Assembly: GCA_963663375.1 (NCBI GenBank)
Contig: OY760195.1
Location: 1,116,001 to 1,180,000 of the forward strand
Direction of reading: 5' to 3'
Source: JAYREN01 sp963663375
GTDB taxonomy: Bacteria > Acidobacteriota > Holophagae > Holophagales > Holophagaceae
DNA length: 64,000 nucleotides
Shown here: positions 1-9,442 of the stretch, piece by piece
Position numbering within the stretch: position 1 is the stretch's first letter
Layout: every line of letters begins with the position of its first letter
Notes under the pieces: generated by a model
Databases searched by the model: none
Told to the model about the DNA's origin: nothing
What the model saw: only the letters and a program-made list of their open reading frames with translations
Position numbers and translations under genes: made by a program

Positions 1-2
1 CC

Positions 3-329
3 GGAGGCGAAGGCCTGATGCTTCACCTCGCCGAGGCCCCCTACCTCACCGGGCGCAGTGACGTGCTCCTGAAGCTGAAGCCCCTCAGCGACACCGAAGC
101 CGTGGTCGTCGAACACATCCCGGGGAAGGGCAAATACAAGGGAATGCTGGGTGCCCTGCGGGTCGAGATGCCCGATGGGAAACAGTTCGTGATCGGCACC
201 GGGTTCACGGATGCCGTTCGAAAGCAGCCCCCGGCGGTGGGTACCGTCATCACCTACACCTATCGCGGCCTGACCAAGAAAGGCCTGCCACGCTTTGCCA
301 GCTATCTGCGGGTGCGGAACAACCTCTGA
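3..329 (+). CDS. ATP-dependent DNA ligase, C-terminal part (truncated by window edge)
   Basis: Only the last 108 codons are in the window; the frame is open back to base 3. The first residues read GGEGLMLH, which fits ligase motif IV (EG-hydrophobic), and LLKLKP further on fits motif V with its two lysines. After that comes an OB-fold-like segment (GKGKYKGMLGALRV...GTGFTDAVR...YRGLTKKGLPR) typical of small bacterial ATP-dependent ligases. The protein would seal nicks using ATP through a ligase-adenylate intermediate. The catalytic KxDG lysine lies upstream of the window and cannot be checked. The gene is convergent with lysS, with one base between the stop codons. Confidence 0.85.
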   Translation, partial: GGEGLMLHLAEAPYLTGRSDVLLKLKPLSDTEAVVVEHIPGKGKYKGMLGALRVEMPDGKQFVIGTGFTDAVRKQPPAVGTVITYTYRGLTKKGLPRFASYLRVRNNL

Positions 330-330
330 C

Positions 331-1860
<1,530 letters not shown>

Positions 1861-1894
1861 GGGCACTCCAAGACTGACCCTCCAGCTTATCAAC

Positions 1895-1924
1895 AAGAAT
1901 GGCCTCGCTCACGAGGCCATTCTT
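1895..1924 (-). terminator. Intrinsic terminator of the small membrane-protein gene
   Basis: There is a perfect 13-bp stem (AAGAATGGCCTCG and its complement) with a CTCA loop. On the minus strand it lies 20 bases past the stop of the membrane-protein gene and is followed by a modest T-rich run (TTCTTGTTGAT). It separates that gene from lysS. Confidence 0.75.
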
Positions 1925-1943
1925 ATTGATCTGGAAGGAAGGT

Positions 1944-2294
1944 CTAGTGGTGGTCGTGGTGAACGGGAGCGGCGGAGACGCCCTGGTACTTCACCACCCG
2001 ATTGAAGAAGAGCACGCAGAGGCCATAGACGGCCATGAGCCCCAGCCCCACGGCCATGGTCGACGGAAGGATGGGCTGAAGGGCCGGGTAGAAGTGGCTC
2101 AGCAGCCCGGCAACGAGGCTGAGGTACCCGAAGCTGGCGAGAACGAGGCCCCGCAGTCGCGCCCGACCGGGCTCCTGGGTCACCTCCTCGGGCACGACGC
2201 CCATGGGCTCGTCCTGCTCGCCAAAGGCGTGGGTGCCCTGGAAGACCAACACCACGGCCACCGTATAGAAAAACGTGTAGCTCAGCAGGTCCAT
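1944..2294 (-). CDS. Small integral membrane protein, function unknown
   Basis: This 116-residue protein starts at an ATG preceded by a strong AAGGAG. Three hydrophobic segments are visible: about residues 4-20 (LLSYTFFYTVAVVLVF), 48-68 (GLVLASFGYLSLVAGLL) and 78-97 (MAVGLGLMAVYGLCVLFF). An acidic stretch (EQDEPMGVVPEEVTQEP) lies between the first two. The protein ends in a short histidine-rich tail, HHDHH, that could bind metal, but this is only a suggestion. I do not recognise a family. It lies just downstream of the RND-TolC gene on the same strand, with a 50-base gap, so it may be the last gene of that operon. Confidence 0.75.
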   Translation of the reverse strand: MDLLSYTFFYTVAVVLVFQGTHAFGEQDEPMGVVPEEVTQEPGRARLRGLVLASFGYLSLVAGLLSHFYPALQPILPSTMAVGLGLMAVYGLCVLFFNRVVKYQGVSAAPVHHDHH

Positions 2295-2344
2295 GGGCAG
2301 CTCCTTGTGCGAGTCCCCACCATCATACCCAGCGCAGCGGGGAA

Positions 2345-5300
2345 TCAGTGAATGCCCAGCAGTTGGTCCAGCTCCGCGTAGGCGAGGTCCAACCCTAAGC
2401 GCGCGGCGAGGAAATCCGCTTCTGCCGTTTTGGCGGCAGCCTCGGCCTCGGCCTTGCGGGACACGGGGATGAGACCGGCCTTGAGTTGATTGGCGGCGAG
2501 GCGGGCCTTCTCGGCATTGAGCGCGTTGGCCTCCTCGGCAACTTCCACCATGAGCCGAGCCGTCTCCAGTTTCCGCAGGACCTTGCCGAGATCGATCTCC
2601 ACCCGGCTGCGAATCCGGCGGTGATTCTCGCTGGCCTGGCTCACGAGGGCGGCCCGCTGACTCACCACGCCAGCCTTCTTGCCCCAGTCGAAGATGGACC
2701 AGGTCAGGTTGAGCCCCACGGTGGTGGTGGTGTTGCGCAGGAAGGGCACCCCGTCCTGGTAGGTGTGACGGGCGAAGGCACTGATCTCGGGCAGGTAATC
2801 CGCCTTCCCGGCCCGGAGGGCGCTGCGGCTCTTCTCCAGGGATTCCATCGCCATTCCGAGTTCGGGGTTGCCCTTCAGGGCCTGGTCCAGGAGCGCCTCC
2901 TTGGGAGGCGGCGGATCGGTCCGAGGGATCACGGCAACCAGTTCCAGGGGGGTATCGAGGGGCTGCCTCAGGAGATCGTTCAGCTCGGCGCTCAGGTCGC
3001 TGAGGCTGGCCTCCGCGGAGAGCTGGCGATGGCGACTCTGCAAAAGCTGGGCGCGACTGCCGGTCTGGAGCACCTTGAGCGCATTGCCCGCCTTCACCGC
3101 TTCCTGGGCCTCCCGGTCCTGTAGCTCCGCGGCGGCGATACCGGCCCGGGCCGCTTCGTGCCTGGCCTGGGCGATGAGCATCCCCAGGTAGGCCTGACGA
3201 GTCTTGAAGGCGATTTCCCCTTCCATTTTCCGCAGCTCCGCCTGGGCCACCCGTTCCTCCGCCGAGGCCACGGCATTGCCCTGATGGATCTTGAAGAGCT
3301 GGCTCAGGGGCTGGCCCAGGGTGACATTCTGGAGGTAGATGCGGTTGTCCCCCTGTCCAAGGGTCATCTCCTTGGTCGGAAAGGGCCCCAGGCCGGGGAT
3401 GGCGCCCAGGCCGCCCGCAGGGATCGTGACCAGGCTTTCGCCCGAAGCCTTCATCCAGGTGGCATCCGCCGTGAGATGGGGGAAGTAGTCCGCCCGGGCA
3501 GTGCGCCGCTTGGCCTGGGCTTCTTGAACCTTGGCCCGCATGATGTGCACGCCGGAGCTGTTCTGGAGGGCTCCCTGGATGGCTTCCTCCAGGGTCAGGC
3601 GCCGGGGCGCGGGCGATTGTGCAGAAAGCGTGGCCGAGGCGAGCAGGAGGATGCCCAGCGCTGAGGCAGAGATCCTCGAATCACGCGTTCGCTTCTCATG
3701 GGATCTGAAGACCAGCACATAGAGCACGGGCACCACGAGCAGCGTGAAGAACATGGAGAAGATCAGGCCCACCGCCAACACGCTGGCCAGGGGGCTCCAG
3801 AGCTTGGAGCCGGAGATGATCATGGGCGTGACGCCCACCGCGGCCGCCATGGTGGTGAGGAAGATGGGGCGCAGGCGCCGCTCCCCCGCCTGGGTGGCGG
3901 CCTGCACCAGGGGCAGGCCCTCGCGGCGTTTCTCCTTGATGAAGTCGATGAGGATGATGGCGTTGCGCACCACAATGCCGCAGAGGCTGATCATCCCCAT
4001 GAATGCCGTGAAGCCGAAGGAATTGCGGGTGATCACGAGGCCCAGCACCACACCGAAGAGCGAGAGGGGAATGGAGGCCATGACGACAAGCGGCTCCGTG
4101 AGATTGCGGAACTGGATCATAAGGATGAGGAAGATGGCCAGGAGTCCGATGGAAAGGGCCACCACCATCTCAGGGAAGGTCTCCTCCTGGTTGGCCCGCT
4201 CGCCCCCCAGATCCAGGCGATAGCCCGGGGGCAGCGGAAGGGCCTTCACCTTGGGCAGTGTGTCCTTGAGCAGCGCGGAGGCATAGGTGCCCGGGGCCGG
4301 GAAGCAGCGCACCGTGAGCGTCGGCACGCCGTTGCGGCGCACGATGCGGCTGGTCTGCCAGGTGGGGGCCAGCTCGGCAATGGCCCGCAGGGGCACCTTG
4401 CCCTCGGCCAGGCTGGAGCCCATGTAGGTGTTGCGCACATCGTCGAAGGAGGTCCGATGGGCGGGATCCACCCGCAGCACGATGTTCACGGCCCGATTGC
4501 CTTCCCAGAACGTGCTCACCGGCGTTCCGTCGAATGCCCCGGAGAGCATCCTCGAAACCCCCGCGTTGGTCATGCCGAGGCGGCTGGCCAGTTCAGTGTT
4601 GAGGTTCACATCCACCAGGGCCGAATCGTTGTAGTAGTCGGTGTGGACGTAGTGGGCCCGGGAATCGGCCCGCAGGAGATCCTCGATCTGGCGACCGATG
4701 ACTTTCAGCTGGGCCACGTCCTCTCCCACCACGCGCACCTCGAGGGGGGCCTCCATCACGGAGCCCTGCTGCAGCTCCTTCACGATGACCATGCCTTCGG
4801 GTACGAGACGGGCCAGACGGGCCTGGAGATCCACGACCAGAGGGCCCGTGGCCTTGACATGGTGGGTGTTCACGATCAGTTGCCCGTAGGCGGGATCCGG
4901 CTGCTGGGGGTTCACGTTGTAGTAGAAGCGGGGCGCGCTCTGGCCCACGAAGCTGGCGAAGTGCGCCACTTCCTTATCCGCGGCCAGGTGCCCCTCGATG
5001 CGCTTCAGCACCTGGTCCGTGGCCTCGATGCGACTGCCCTGGGGCATCCAAAGATCGATGACGAACTGGTTCCGCTCGGCATTGGGGAAGAACTGCTGGG
5101 GCACGAAGCGGAACATCAGGAGGCCCAGCACCACGGCTCCCACACCCAGGCCCATGGCCAGGGTCGGACGGGCCATGAAGTGAGTGATGGCCTTCTTGTA
5201 GGCCACCTGGAGCAGATCCAGGGCATTGAATTTCTTCACCCCCTCCGTGGGCTCCGCATCGTGATCGTGCAGGCCCTTCTGGATGAAGGTGCGGCACAGC

Positions 5301-6757
5301 AGCGGCGTCAGGAAGATGGCCACCAGGAAGGACACGGTCAGGGCCACGGCCACGGTCAGGGGCAGGGCCAGGATGAACTCCCCGGCGCTGCCGGAGAGAA
5401 TCACCAGGGGCAGGAAGGAGGCGATGATCGTGAGGGTAGCCGTGAGCACCGGCACCAGCACTTCTGTCGCCGCGCGCCAGGCAGCCTCAGGCCGCGGCAC
5501 CTTGTGGTCCAGCAGCTCCACGTAGTTGTCCGCGATGACGATGGCATCGTCCACCACGATCCCCAGCACCAGGATCAGGGCGGCGATGGAGACCTGGTGG
5601 AGCTGCACTCCCAGAGTGTTCATCACACCGATGGTGGAGAGCATGGTGACGGGAATGGCCATGGCCGCGATGAGGGCCACGCGCATGGGCAGCAGCAGCA
5701 CCGTGACGAGCACCACGCAGGCGATGGCGATGAGGAATTCGTGCCCCATCCCGGAGAGGCGTTCCTCAACCACCTTTGGCTGATTGGCGATGAAGTCCAG
5801 CTTGAGATCCGGCGGCAGCAGGGGCCTCAACTGATCCAGCACGGCGGTGACCCGGTCGCCCAGCTCCACGATGTTGTTGCCCTTCTGCATCTCCACGGAA
5901 ATCATCACGGCGGGCTTGCCGTCGAAGCGCACCATGAACTCGGGATCCTGGTAGCGGCGCTCGACCTCGGCGAAGTCCCCGATGTAGGCGGGCTGGCCCG
6001 TTCGGGACACGCCCACCATGACCCTGCGGATCTCATCCTCGGTATTGAAGCTGCCGGTGGTGTGCAGGGGGATGCGCCCAGCCTCGGTGCGCACGCTGCC
6101 CGCGCCCTGCACCACATTGCGCTGGCTCAGGGCGCCGATCACCTTGAGGGGATCGGTGAAGTACTGGCTCATGCGTTCCAGGCTGCTCGTCACCCAGATC
6201 TGCTCGTTCTGCTGGCCGTACGTGGAGATCTTGCCGACCTCCCGCACCGTCCGCAGGGCATCCTGGATCTGGTCCACGTAGTCCCGCAGTTCCCGGTAGC
6301 CATAGCGTTCGCCGCTCACGGACACGAGCATGGCCACGGTATCGCCGAAATCCGAATTGACGATGGGGCCCATCACCTCCCGGGGCAGGGCCGAGGCCTT
6401 CACCACGTTCATCTCGTGGCGGAGCTTGGCCCAGAAGACATCCGGGTTCTTGACATTCTTCTCCAGCTCCACGTTGATGATCGCGATCCCGGGGCGGCTG
6501 GTGGAGAAGGTCTTGGCCTTGCGGACCTCCTGGAACTTGAAGATCGAGGCCTCGAGGGTCTTGGTAACCTGCTTCTCCACCTGCTCCGACGTGGCGCCGG
6601 GATAGGCCGCCAGTACGAGGCCCGTGCGGATGGTGATGGAGGGATCCTCGGTGCGGGGCATGTGCATCAGGGCGCGGAGGCCCACCGCCACGACCATCAA
6701 CGTCAGGACGGCGGTGAGGGTGGGATAGCGGAGGCAGGCCTTGATCATCTTCTGCAT
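2345..6757 (-). CDS. RND efflux pump fused to a TolC-like outer-membrane factor
   Basis: The 1470-residue frame holds two complete parts. Residues 1 to about 1020 form an RND permease: N-terminal TM1, GATSEQVEKQVTKTLE porter motif, TM4 with GIVVDDAIVIADN carrying the two proton-relay aspartates, and a second half ending at TM12 (LLVVPVLYVLVF). After a short basic linker (RSHEKRTRDSR) comes a signal-peptide-like stretch, ALGILLLASATLSAQ, and then about 430 residues of TolC/OEP family sequence (LTLEEAIQGALQNS..., LNLTWSIFDWGKKAG). ATG at 6757 has an AGAGG site and lies three bases after the adaptor stop. With the adaptor, this would make a whole tripartite pump from two polypeptides. No in-frame ATG exists at the junction, but an ATG at 3699 lies in another frame, so a small indel fusing two genes is the alternative reading. 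Confidence 0.85.
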   Translation of the reverse strand: MQKMIKACLRYPTLTAVLTLMVVAVGLRALMHMPRTEDPSITIRTGLVLAAYPGATSEQVEKQVTKTLEASIFKFQEVRKAKTFSTSRPGIAIINVELEKNVKNPDVFWAKLRHEMNVVKASALPREVMGPIVNSDFGDTVAMLVSVSGERYGYRELRDYVDQIQDALRTVREVGKISTYGQQNEQIWVTSSLERMSQYFTDPLKVIGALSQRNVVQGAGSVRTEAGRIPLHTTGSFNTEDEIRRVMVGVSRTGQPAYIGDFAEVERRYQDPEFMVRFDGKPAVMISVEMQKGNNIVELGDRVTAVLDQLRPLLPPDLKLDFIANQPKVVEERLSGMGHEFLIAIACVVLVTVLLLPMRVALIAAMAIPVTMLSTIGVMNTLGVQLHQVSIAALILVLGIVVDDAIVIADNYVELLDHKVPRPEAAWRAATEVLVPVLTATLTIIASFLPLVILSGSAGEFILALPLTVAVALTVSFLVAIFLTPLLCRTFIQKGLHDHDAEPTEGVKKFNALDLLQVAYKKAITHFMARPTLAMGLGVGAVVLGLLMFRFVPQQFFPNAERNQFVIDLWMPQGSRIEATDQVLKRIEGHLAADKEVAHFASFVGQSAPRFYYNVNPQQPDPAYGQLIVNTHHVKATGPLVVDLQARLARLVPEGMVIVKELQQGSVMEAPLEVRVVGEDVAQLKVIGRQIEDLLRADSRAHYVHTDYYNDSALVDVNLNTELASRLGMTNAGVSRMLSGAFDGTPVSTFWEGNRAVNIVLRVDPAHRTSFDDVRNTYMGSSLAEGKVPLRAIAELAPTWQTSRIVRRNGVPTLTVRCFPAPGTYASALLKDTLPKVKALPLPPGYRLDLGGERANQEETFPEMVVALSIGLLAIFLILMIQFRNLTEPLVVMASIPLSLFGVVLGLVITRNSFGFTAFMGMISLCGIVVRNAIILIDFIKEKRREGLPLVQAATQAGERRLRPIFLTTMAAAVGVTPMIISGSKLWSPLASVLAVGLIFSMFFTLLVVPVLYVLVFRSHEKRTRDSRISASALGILLLASATLSAQSPAPRRLTLEEAIQGALQNSSGVHIMRAKVQEAQAKRRTARADYFPHLTADATWMKASGESLVTIPAGGLGAIPGLGPFPTKEMTLGQGDNRIYLQNVTLGQPLSQLFKIHQGNAVASAEERVAQAELRKMEGEIAFKTRQAYLGMLIAQARHEAARAGIAAAELQDREAQEAVKAGNALKVLQTGSRAQLLQSRHRQLSAEASLSDLSAELNDLLRQPLDTPLELVAVIPRTDPPPPKEALLDQALKGNPELGMAMESLEKSRSALRAGKADYLPEISAFARHTYQDGVPFLRNTTTTVGLNLTWSIFDWGKKAGVVSQRAALVSQASENHRRIRSRVEIDLGKVLRKLETARLMVEVAEEANALNAEKARLAANQLKAGLIPVSRKAEAEAAAKTAEADFLAARLGLDLAYAELDQLLGIH

Positions 6758-6760
6758 GGC

Positions 6761-7936
6761 CTACCTCTGGTTAGCCATGAAAGGGGGGACCGCCTGCTCC
6801 CTGCAGTCGCGATGTCCCCCCTCTGACCCCCACGTGGTGTCCAGGCGAAGCCTGGACACCACGTCTGCCGCGAGGATCGCGAGCATGCCGTTGCGCAAGG
6901 CGTGCTGGCCGGCCACCACGATGCTCTCGTCGCCCTTCAGGCCCGAGCGGATCTGAATGTCCCGCCCGATCAGGACGCCGACCTCCACCCGCTTGGAGAA
7001 CACCCGCTTCTGGTCCGGGAAATACTGGAAGACCAGCGTGGCACCCTGGGGATCCCGCACGACGGCCTCGGCGGGCACCACGGTCATGTCCAGCTTCGCG
7101 GTGCCCGTGATGGAGACCTCGGCCACCATGCCCACCTTCAGTTCCCGGGCGGGATTTGGCACGGTGATGCGGGTCATGTAGGTGCGGGTGGCGGGGTCGG
7201 CGGAGATGTTCACCACCTTCACGACGCCCTGGAAGGTCTGACCCGGGAGGGCCGGAACCTTGACGGTGGCGGCCTGGCCCACCTTCACCAGCCGGATATC
7301 CGTTTCGGGAACCCCCACATTGACCTCGATGGGATCCAGGGTGGCGATCTCGAAGACCGGCTGCCCGGGGCCCACCATCACGCCCGGCTCCAGCATCCGC
7401 TTGGCGATGTATCCGGCGAGGGGTGCCGTCAGTCGCGCATCCGCCAGGTTCTTCCTCGCGATGCCTTCGCCTGCCAGGGCCTGCTGAAACTGCTGGCGGG
7501 CGGCCTCATGGGCGGCCTTGAACTTGGCGAAATCGTTGGGCGCCAGGCTCTGGCTGTCGAAGAGCTGCTGCATCCGTTGGAATTCTTCCTCTGCCCGCTG
7601 AGCCCCGGCCTTGGCGGCCTCGGCCTGGGCGTGGGCCGCCTCCAGGGCATGGGTGAGGTTGACTGAATCCAGGATCGCCAGCACCTGCCCCTTCGCCACG
7701 GGTTCGCCCTCCCGGGGAAACACCTGAAGGGCCCGCCCCGGCACCAGGAAGGCCACCAGGGAAGACGCGCCAGGCGAAGAAATGGCTCCGCTCACGGCCA
7801 CCCGCTCGGCCTCTTGGACTTTCTGGGGGCGCGTCACCCGGATGGTCGCGGCGACCCCTTCGGCCTGGGGGTTATGGGTGCGACCGCAGGCGACCAGCAG
7901 TAGCAGGGATGCGAGAAGGGCTGAGATGCGCAACAT
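6761..7936 (-). CDS. RND periplasmic adaptor (membrane fusion) lipoprotein
   Basis: The protein is 391 residues from ATG at 7936 (GAGGGAAA upstream); an in-frame TTG four codons earlier is less likely. It starts with a lipoprotein signal, MLRISALLASLLLLVAC, with the lipobox cysteine at 17. A barrel-sandwich (lipoyl) half, VFPREGEPVAKGQVLAILDS, is followed by an alpha-hairpin rich in Ala/Gln, the second lipoyl half (ARLTAPLAGYIAKRMLEPG) and beta-barrel/membrane-proximal domains. It would bridge the RND pump and TolC domain encoded just downstream. The last 35 or so residues (from about AADVVSRLRL) are translated from a REP-like repeat that also supplies the stop codon, so the native C-terminus has been replaced or extended. 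Confidence 0.92.
   Translation of the reverse strand: MLRISALLASLLLLVACGRTHNPQAEGVAATIRVTRPQKVQEAERVAVSGAISSPGASSLVAFLVPGRALQVFPREGEPVAKGQVLAILDSVNLTHALEAAHAQAEAAKAGAQRAEEEFQRMQQLFDSQSLAPNDFAKFKAAHEAARQQFQQALAGEGIARKNLADARLTAPLAGYIAKRMLEPGVMVGPGQPVFEIATLDPIEVNVGVPETDIRLVKVGQAATVKVPALPGQTFQGVVKVVNISADPATRTYMTRITVPNPARELKVGMVAEVSITGTAKLDMTVVPAEAVVRDPQGATLVFQYFPDQKRVFSKRVEVGVLIGRDIQIRSGLKGDESIVVAGQHALRNGMLAILAADVVSRLRLDTTWGSEGGHRDCREQAVPPFMANQR
6774..6867 (+). repeat. REP-like double-hairpin repeat, copy 1
   Basis: Two stem-loops lie in tandem. Stem 1 is AGGGGGGAC (6782-6790) with its complement at 6814-6822. Stem 2 is a perfect 15-bp stem with a GAA loop at 6832-6864 (ACGTGGTGTCCAGGC and its complement). 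The copy lies inside the 3' end of the adaptor gene, read antisense to the repeat as written. Related copies are at 10748 and 55353. Confidence 0.9.
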
Positions 7937-7944
7937 GTTTTCCC

Positions 7945-8601
7945 TCAAGACAAAACGGGTTCCGAACTAGACGACGTATGCCCCCCCACGCCCATCAGGA
8001 GGCAATCCAGGGCGCGGTCCACACAGGCGGCGACCTCTTCCTCCTCCTCCAGGTGGTGGCTGTAATGGAGCGAGGACTGGAGGGTGTCCAGGCAGAGCTG
8101 GGTGAGGAAGTCGGGATCCAGGGGACGCAGCTCTCCGCAGGCCACGGCCCGAACGATGAGCCCCTTCAGGTGGCCGCGCTCCGCCTCGTAGATCTCCCGG
8201 AACCGCGTTGAGAAGCGGGAATCCATCTCCCAATCGAAGTGCACCCGATCCCGGATGAAGGTGGGCAGCCGCCAGGGCTGGTCCTTGAACTGGCGCACGT
8301 AGGCCGTGGCCAGGGCCCGCAGCAGCTCCAGCGGCGTGCCCGCTCGGGCCAGAATCTCATCCGCGAGGGCCTGATAGCCCATGGCCCGCTGGAGGATCAC
8401 CTGCTCGTAGAGCTCCTGCTTGGAAGGGAAGTGCTCATAGAGGCCCTGCATGCCGATCTGCGCCTCGGCAGCCACCTCCTGCATGGTGGCCTCGTCGAAG
8501 GGGCGCCGACCGAAGACCCGGGCGGCGGCCTCCAGCAGCAGCTCCCGGCGCTGGGCACGTTCCTTCTCTTTGCGGCTCTGGGACACATGCACTCCGAACA
8601 T
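7945..8601 (-). CDS. TetR/AcrR-family repressor of the left efflux operon
   Basis: The protein is 218 residues from ATG at 8601 (MFGVHVSQSRKEKERAQ). An upstream extension is open but would run through the operator. The N-terminal helix-turn-helix is typical of TetR: RRELLLEAAARVFGRRPFDE, then MQEVAAEAQIGMQGLYEHF. The C-terminal ligand and dimer domain has an acidic run (LEEEEEVAACVD). The stop codon is eight bases before the adaptor start, so regulator, adaptor and RND-TolC genes form one operon. The perfect 22-bp palindrome just upstream of the start is the probable autoregulatory operator. The inducing ligand cannot be told from sequence. Confidence 0.93.
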   Translation of the reverse strand: MFGVHVSQSRKEKERAQRRELLLEAAARVFGRRPFDEATMQEVAAEAQIGMQGLYEHFPSKQELYEQVILQRAMGYQALADEILARAGTPLELLRALATAYVRQFKDQPWRLPTFIRDRVHFDWEMDSRFSTRFREIYEAERGHLKGLIVRAVACGELRPLDPDFLTQLCLDTLQSSLHYSHHLEEEEEVAACVDRALDCLLMGVGGHTSSSSEPVLS

Positions 8602-8610
8602 GAATTCTAA

Positions 8611-8632
8611 TTTTGGAATTTGAATTCCAAAA
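8611..8632. promoter_or_regulatory. Probable operator of the left TetR operon
   Basis: The sequence is a perfect inverted repeat with 10-bp arms (TTTTGGAATT and AATTCCAAAA) around a TG spacer. It lies 10 bases upstream of the TetR start codon, where bound protein would block its own promoter. Size and symmetry fit a TetR dimer site. Binding is inferred. Confidence 0.7.
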
Positions 8633-8684
8633 ATGCAAGATCCCATTTTTAGCCATCTTTTTCAAGCAACCACGAAAATGCCCC

Positions 8685-8740
8685 TTGACTGAATCAATCG
8701 ATTGATTAATCTGAAAAACACCTTAATCAACCGTTTGATT
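8685..8740 (+). promoter_or_regulatory. Promoter and paired operators of the right TetR/efflux operon
   Basis: Two copies of AATCAA-N4-TTGATT occur at 8692-8707 (the N4 is TCGA, making a full 16-bp palindrome) and 8725-8740. They are 33 bp apart, about three helical turns, so on the same DNA face. A TTGACT at 8685-8690 can serve as the -35 box, placing the first operator in the promoter spacer and the second near the transcription start. The right-hand TetR start codon follows at 8757. Confidence 0.72.
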
Positions 8741-8756
8741 GAGCCCCAGGAATCCC

Positions 8757-9440
8757 ATGACTCCACCCAATGACCCCACCCAGGACACCCGCCACCGTCT
8801 ACTGGAGGCCGCCATCCTGGTCTTTGCCGAAAAGGGCTTCGATGGCGCGGGCATCCGCGAAATCGCCCTGAAGGCCAAGGCCAACAGCGCCCTGGTCCAG
8901 TACTACTTCGGCAGCAAGGAAGGCCTCTACACCGCCGCCCTGCAGTTCCTCTTTGAGCAGGGGCCCGATGCGGTGGGCGCCCTGGCCCCGCCGCCGGACC
9001 CCAGGGAACCCGAGGCCTGCGCCAAGGCCATGAAGAGCCTGGCGAACTACGTCCGGGCCTTCCTGGAGGATCTCTTCGCCTGCCATAACCCCGAGCAGAT
9101 CTCCCAGGAGATGCACTCGGCGGTGCACCTCTTCTGGACCCGGGAGATGATGGATCCCGCCAAGAAGCGGGCCGATCTGATCCTGGCCCACATCCAGCCC
9201 CACGTGGACTACCTGAGTGCCTGCATCCGGGCCCTTCGGCCCGATCTCGACGAAGAGAAGCAGTTCCTCCTGGGCTGCTGCATCCACTCCCAGATCATGT
9301 TCTTCCATCGGGACATGGCCATGATCGCGCTCATCCGGGGCAAGGGCTACGGGCCTCAGGACCTGGATCGCCTGGCCCAACACATCACCGATTTCAGCCT
9401 CGGAGGCCTCGGCCTTCGGGATCGTAGCCAAGGAGCCTGA
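8757..9440 (+). CDS. TetR-family regulator (CerR-like) of the right efflux operon
   Basis: The protein is 227 residues from ATG at 8757 (CAGGA upstream); an in-frame TTG at 8739 falls inside the second operator and is less likely. The helix-turn-helix region reads RLLEAAILVFAEKGFDGAGIREIALKAKANSALVQYYFGSKEGLY, split here only by description, which is the classic TetR start. The long C-terminal domain (FLEDLFACHNPEQISQ..., LLGCCIHSQIMFFHRD) resembles the CerR/DUF1956 type. The stop is two bases before the outer-membrane factor gene, so it is translationally close to the pump it presumably represses. Paired palindromes upstream are the likely target. Confidence 0.92.
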   Translation: MTPPNDPTQDTRHRLLEAAILVFAEKGFDGAGIREIALKAKANSALVQYYFGSKEGLYTAALQFLFEQGPDAVGALAPPPDPREPEACAKAMKSLANYVRAFLEDLFACHNPEQISQEMHSAVHLFWTREMMDPAKKRADLILAHIQPHVDYLSACIRALRPDLDEEKQFLLGCCIHSQIMFFHRDMAMIALIRGKGYGPQDLDRLAQHITDFSLGGLGLRDRSQGA

Positions 9441-9442
9441 GC

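Noticed and set aside
3698..6826. 1042-codon plus-strand open frame opposite the RND-TolC gene
   Set aside because: Biased His/Gly/Glu shadow translation; the minus-strand frame is a clear RND protein.
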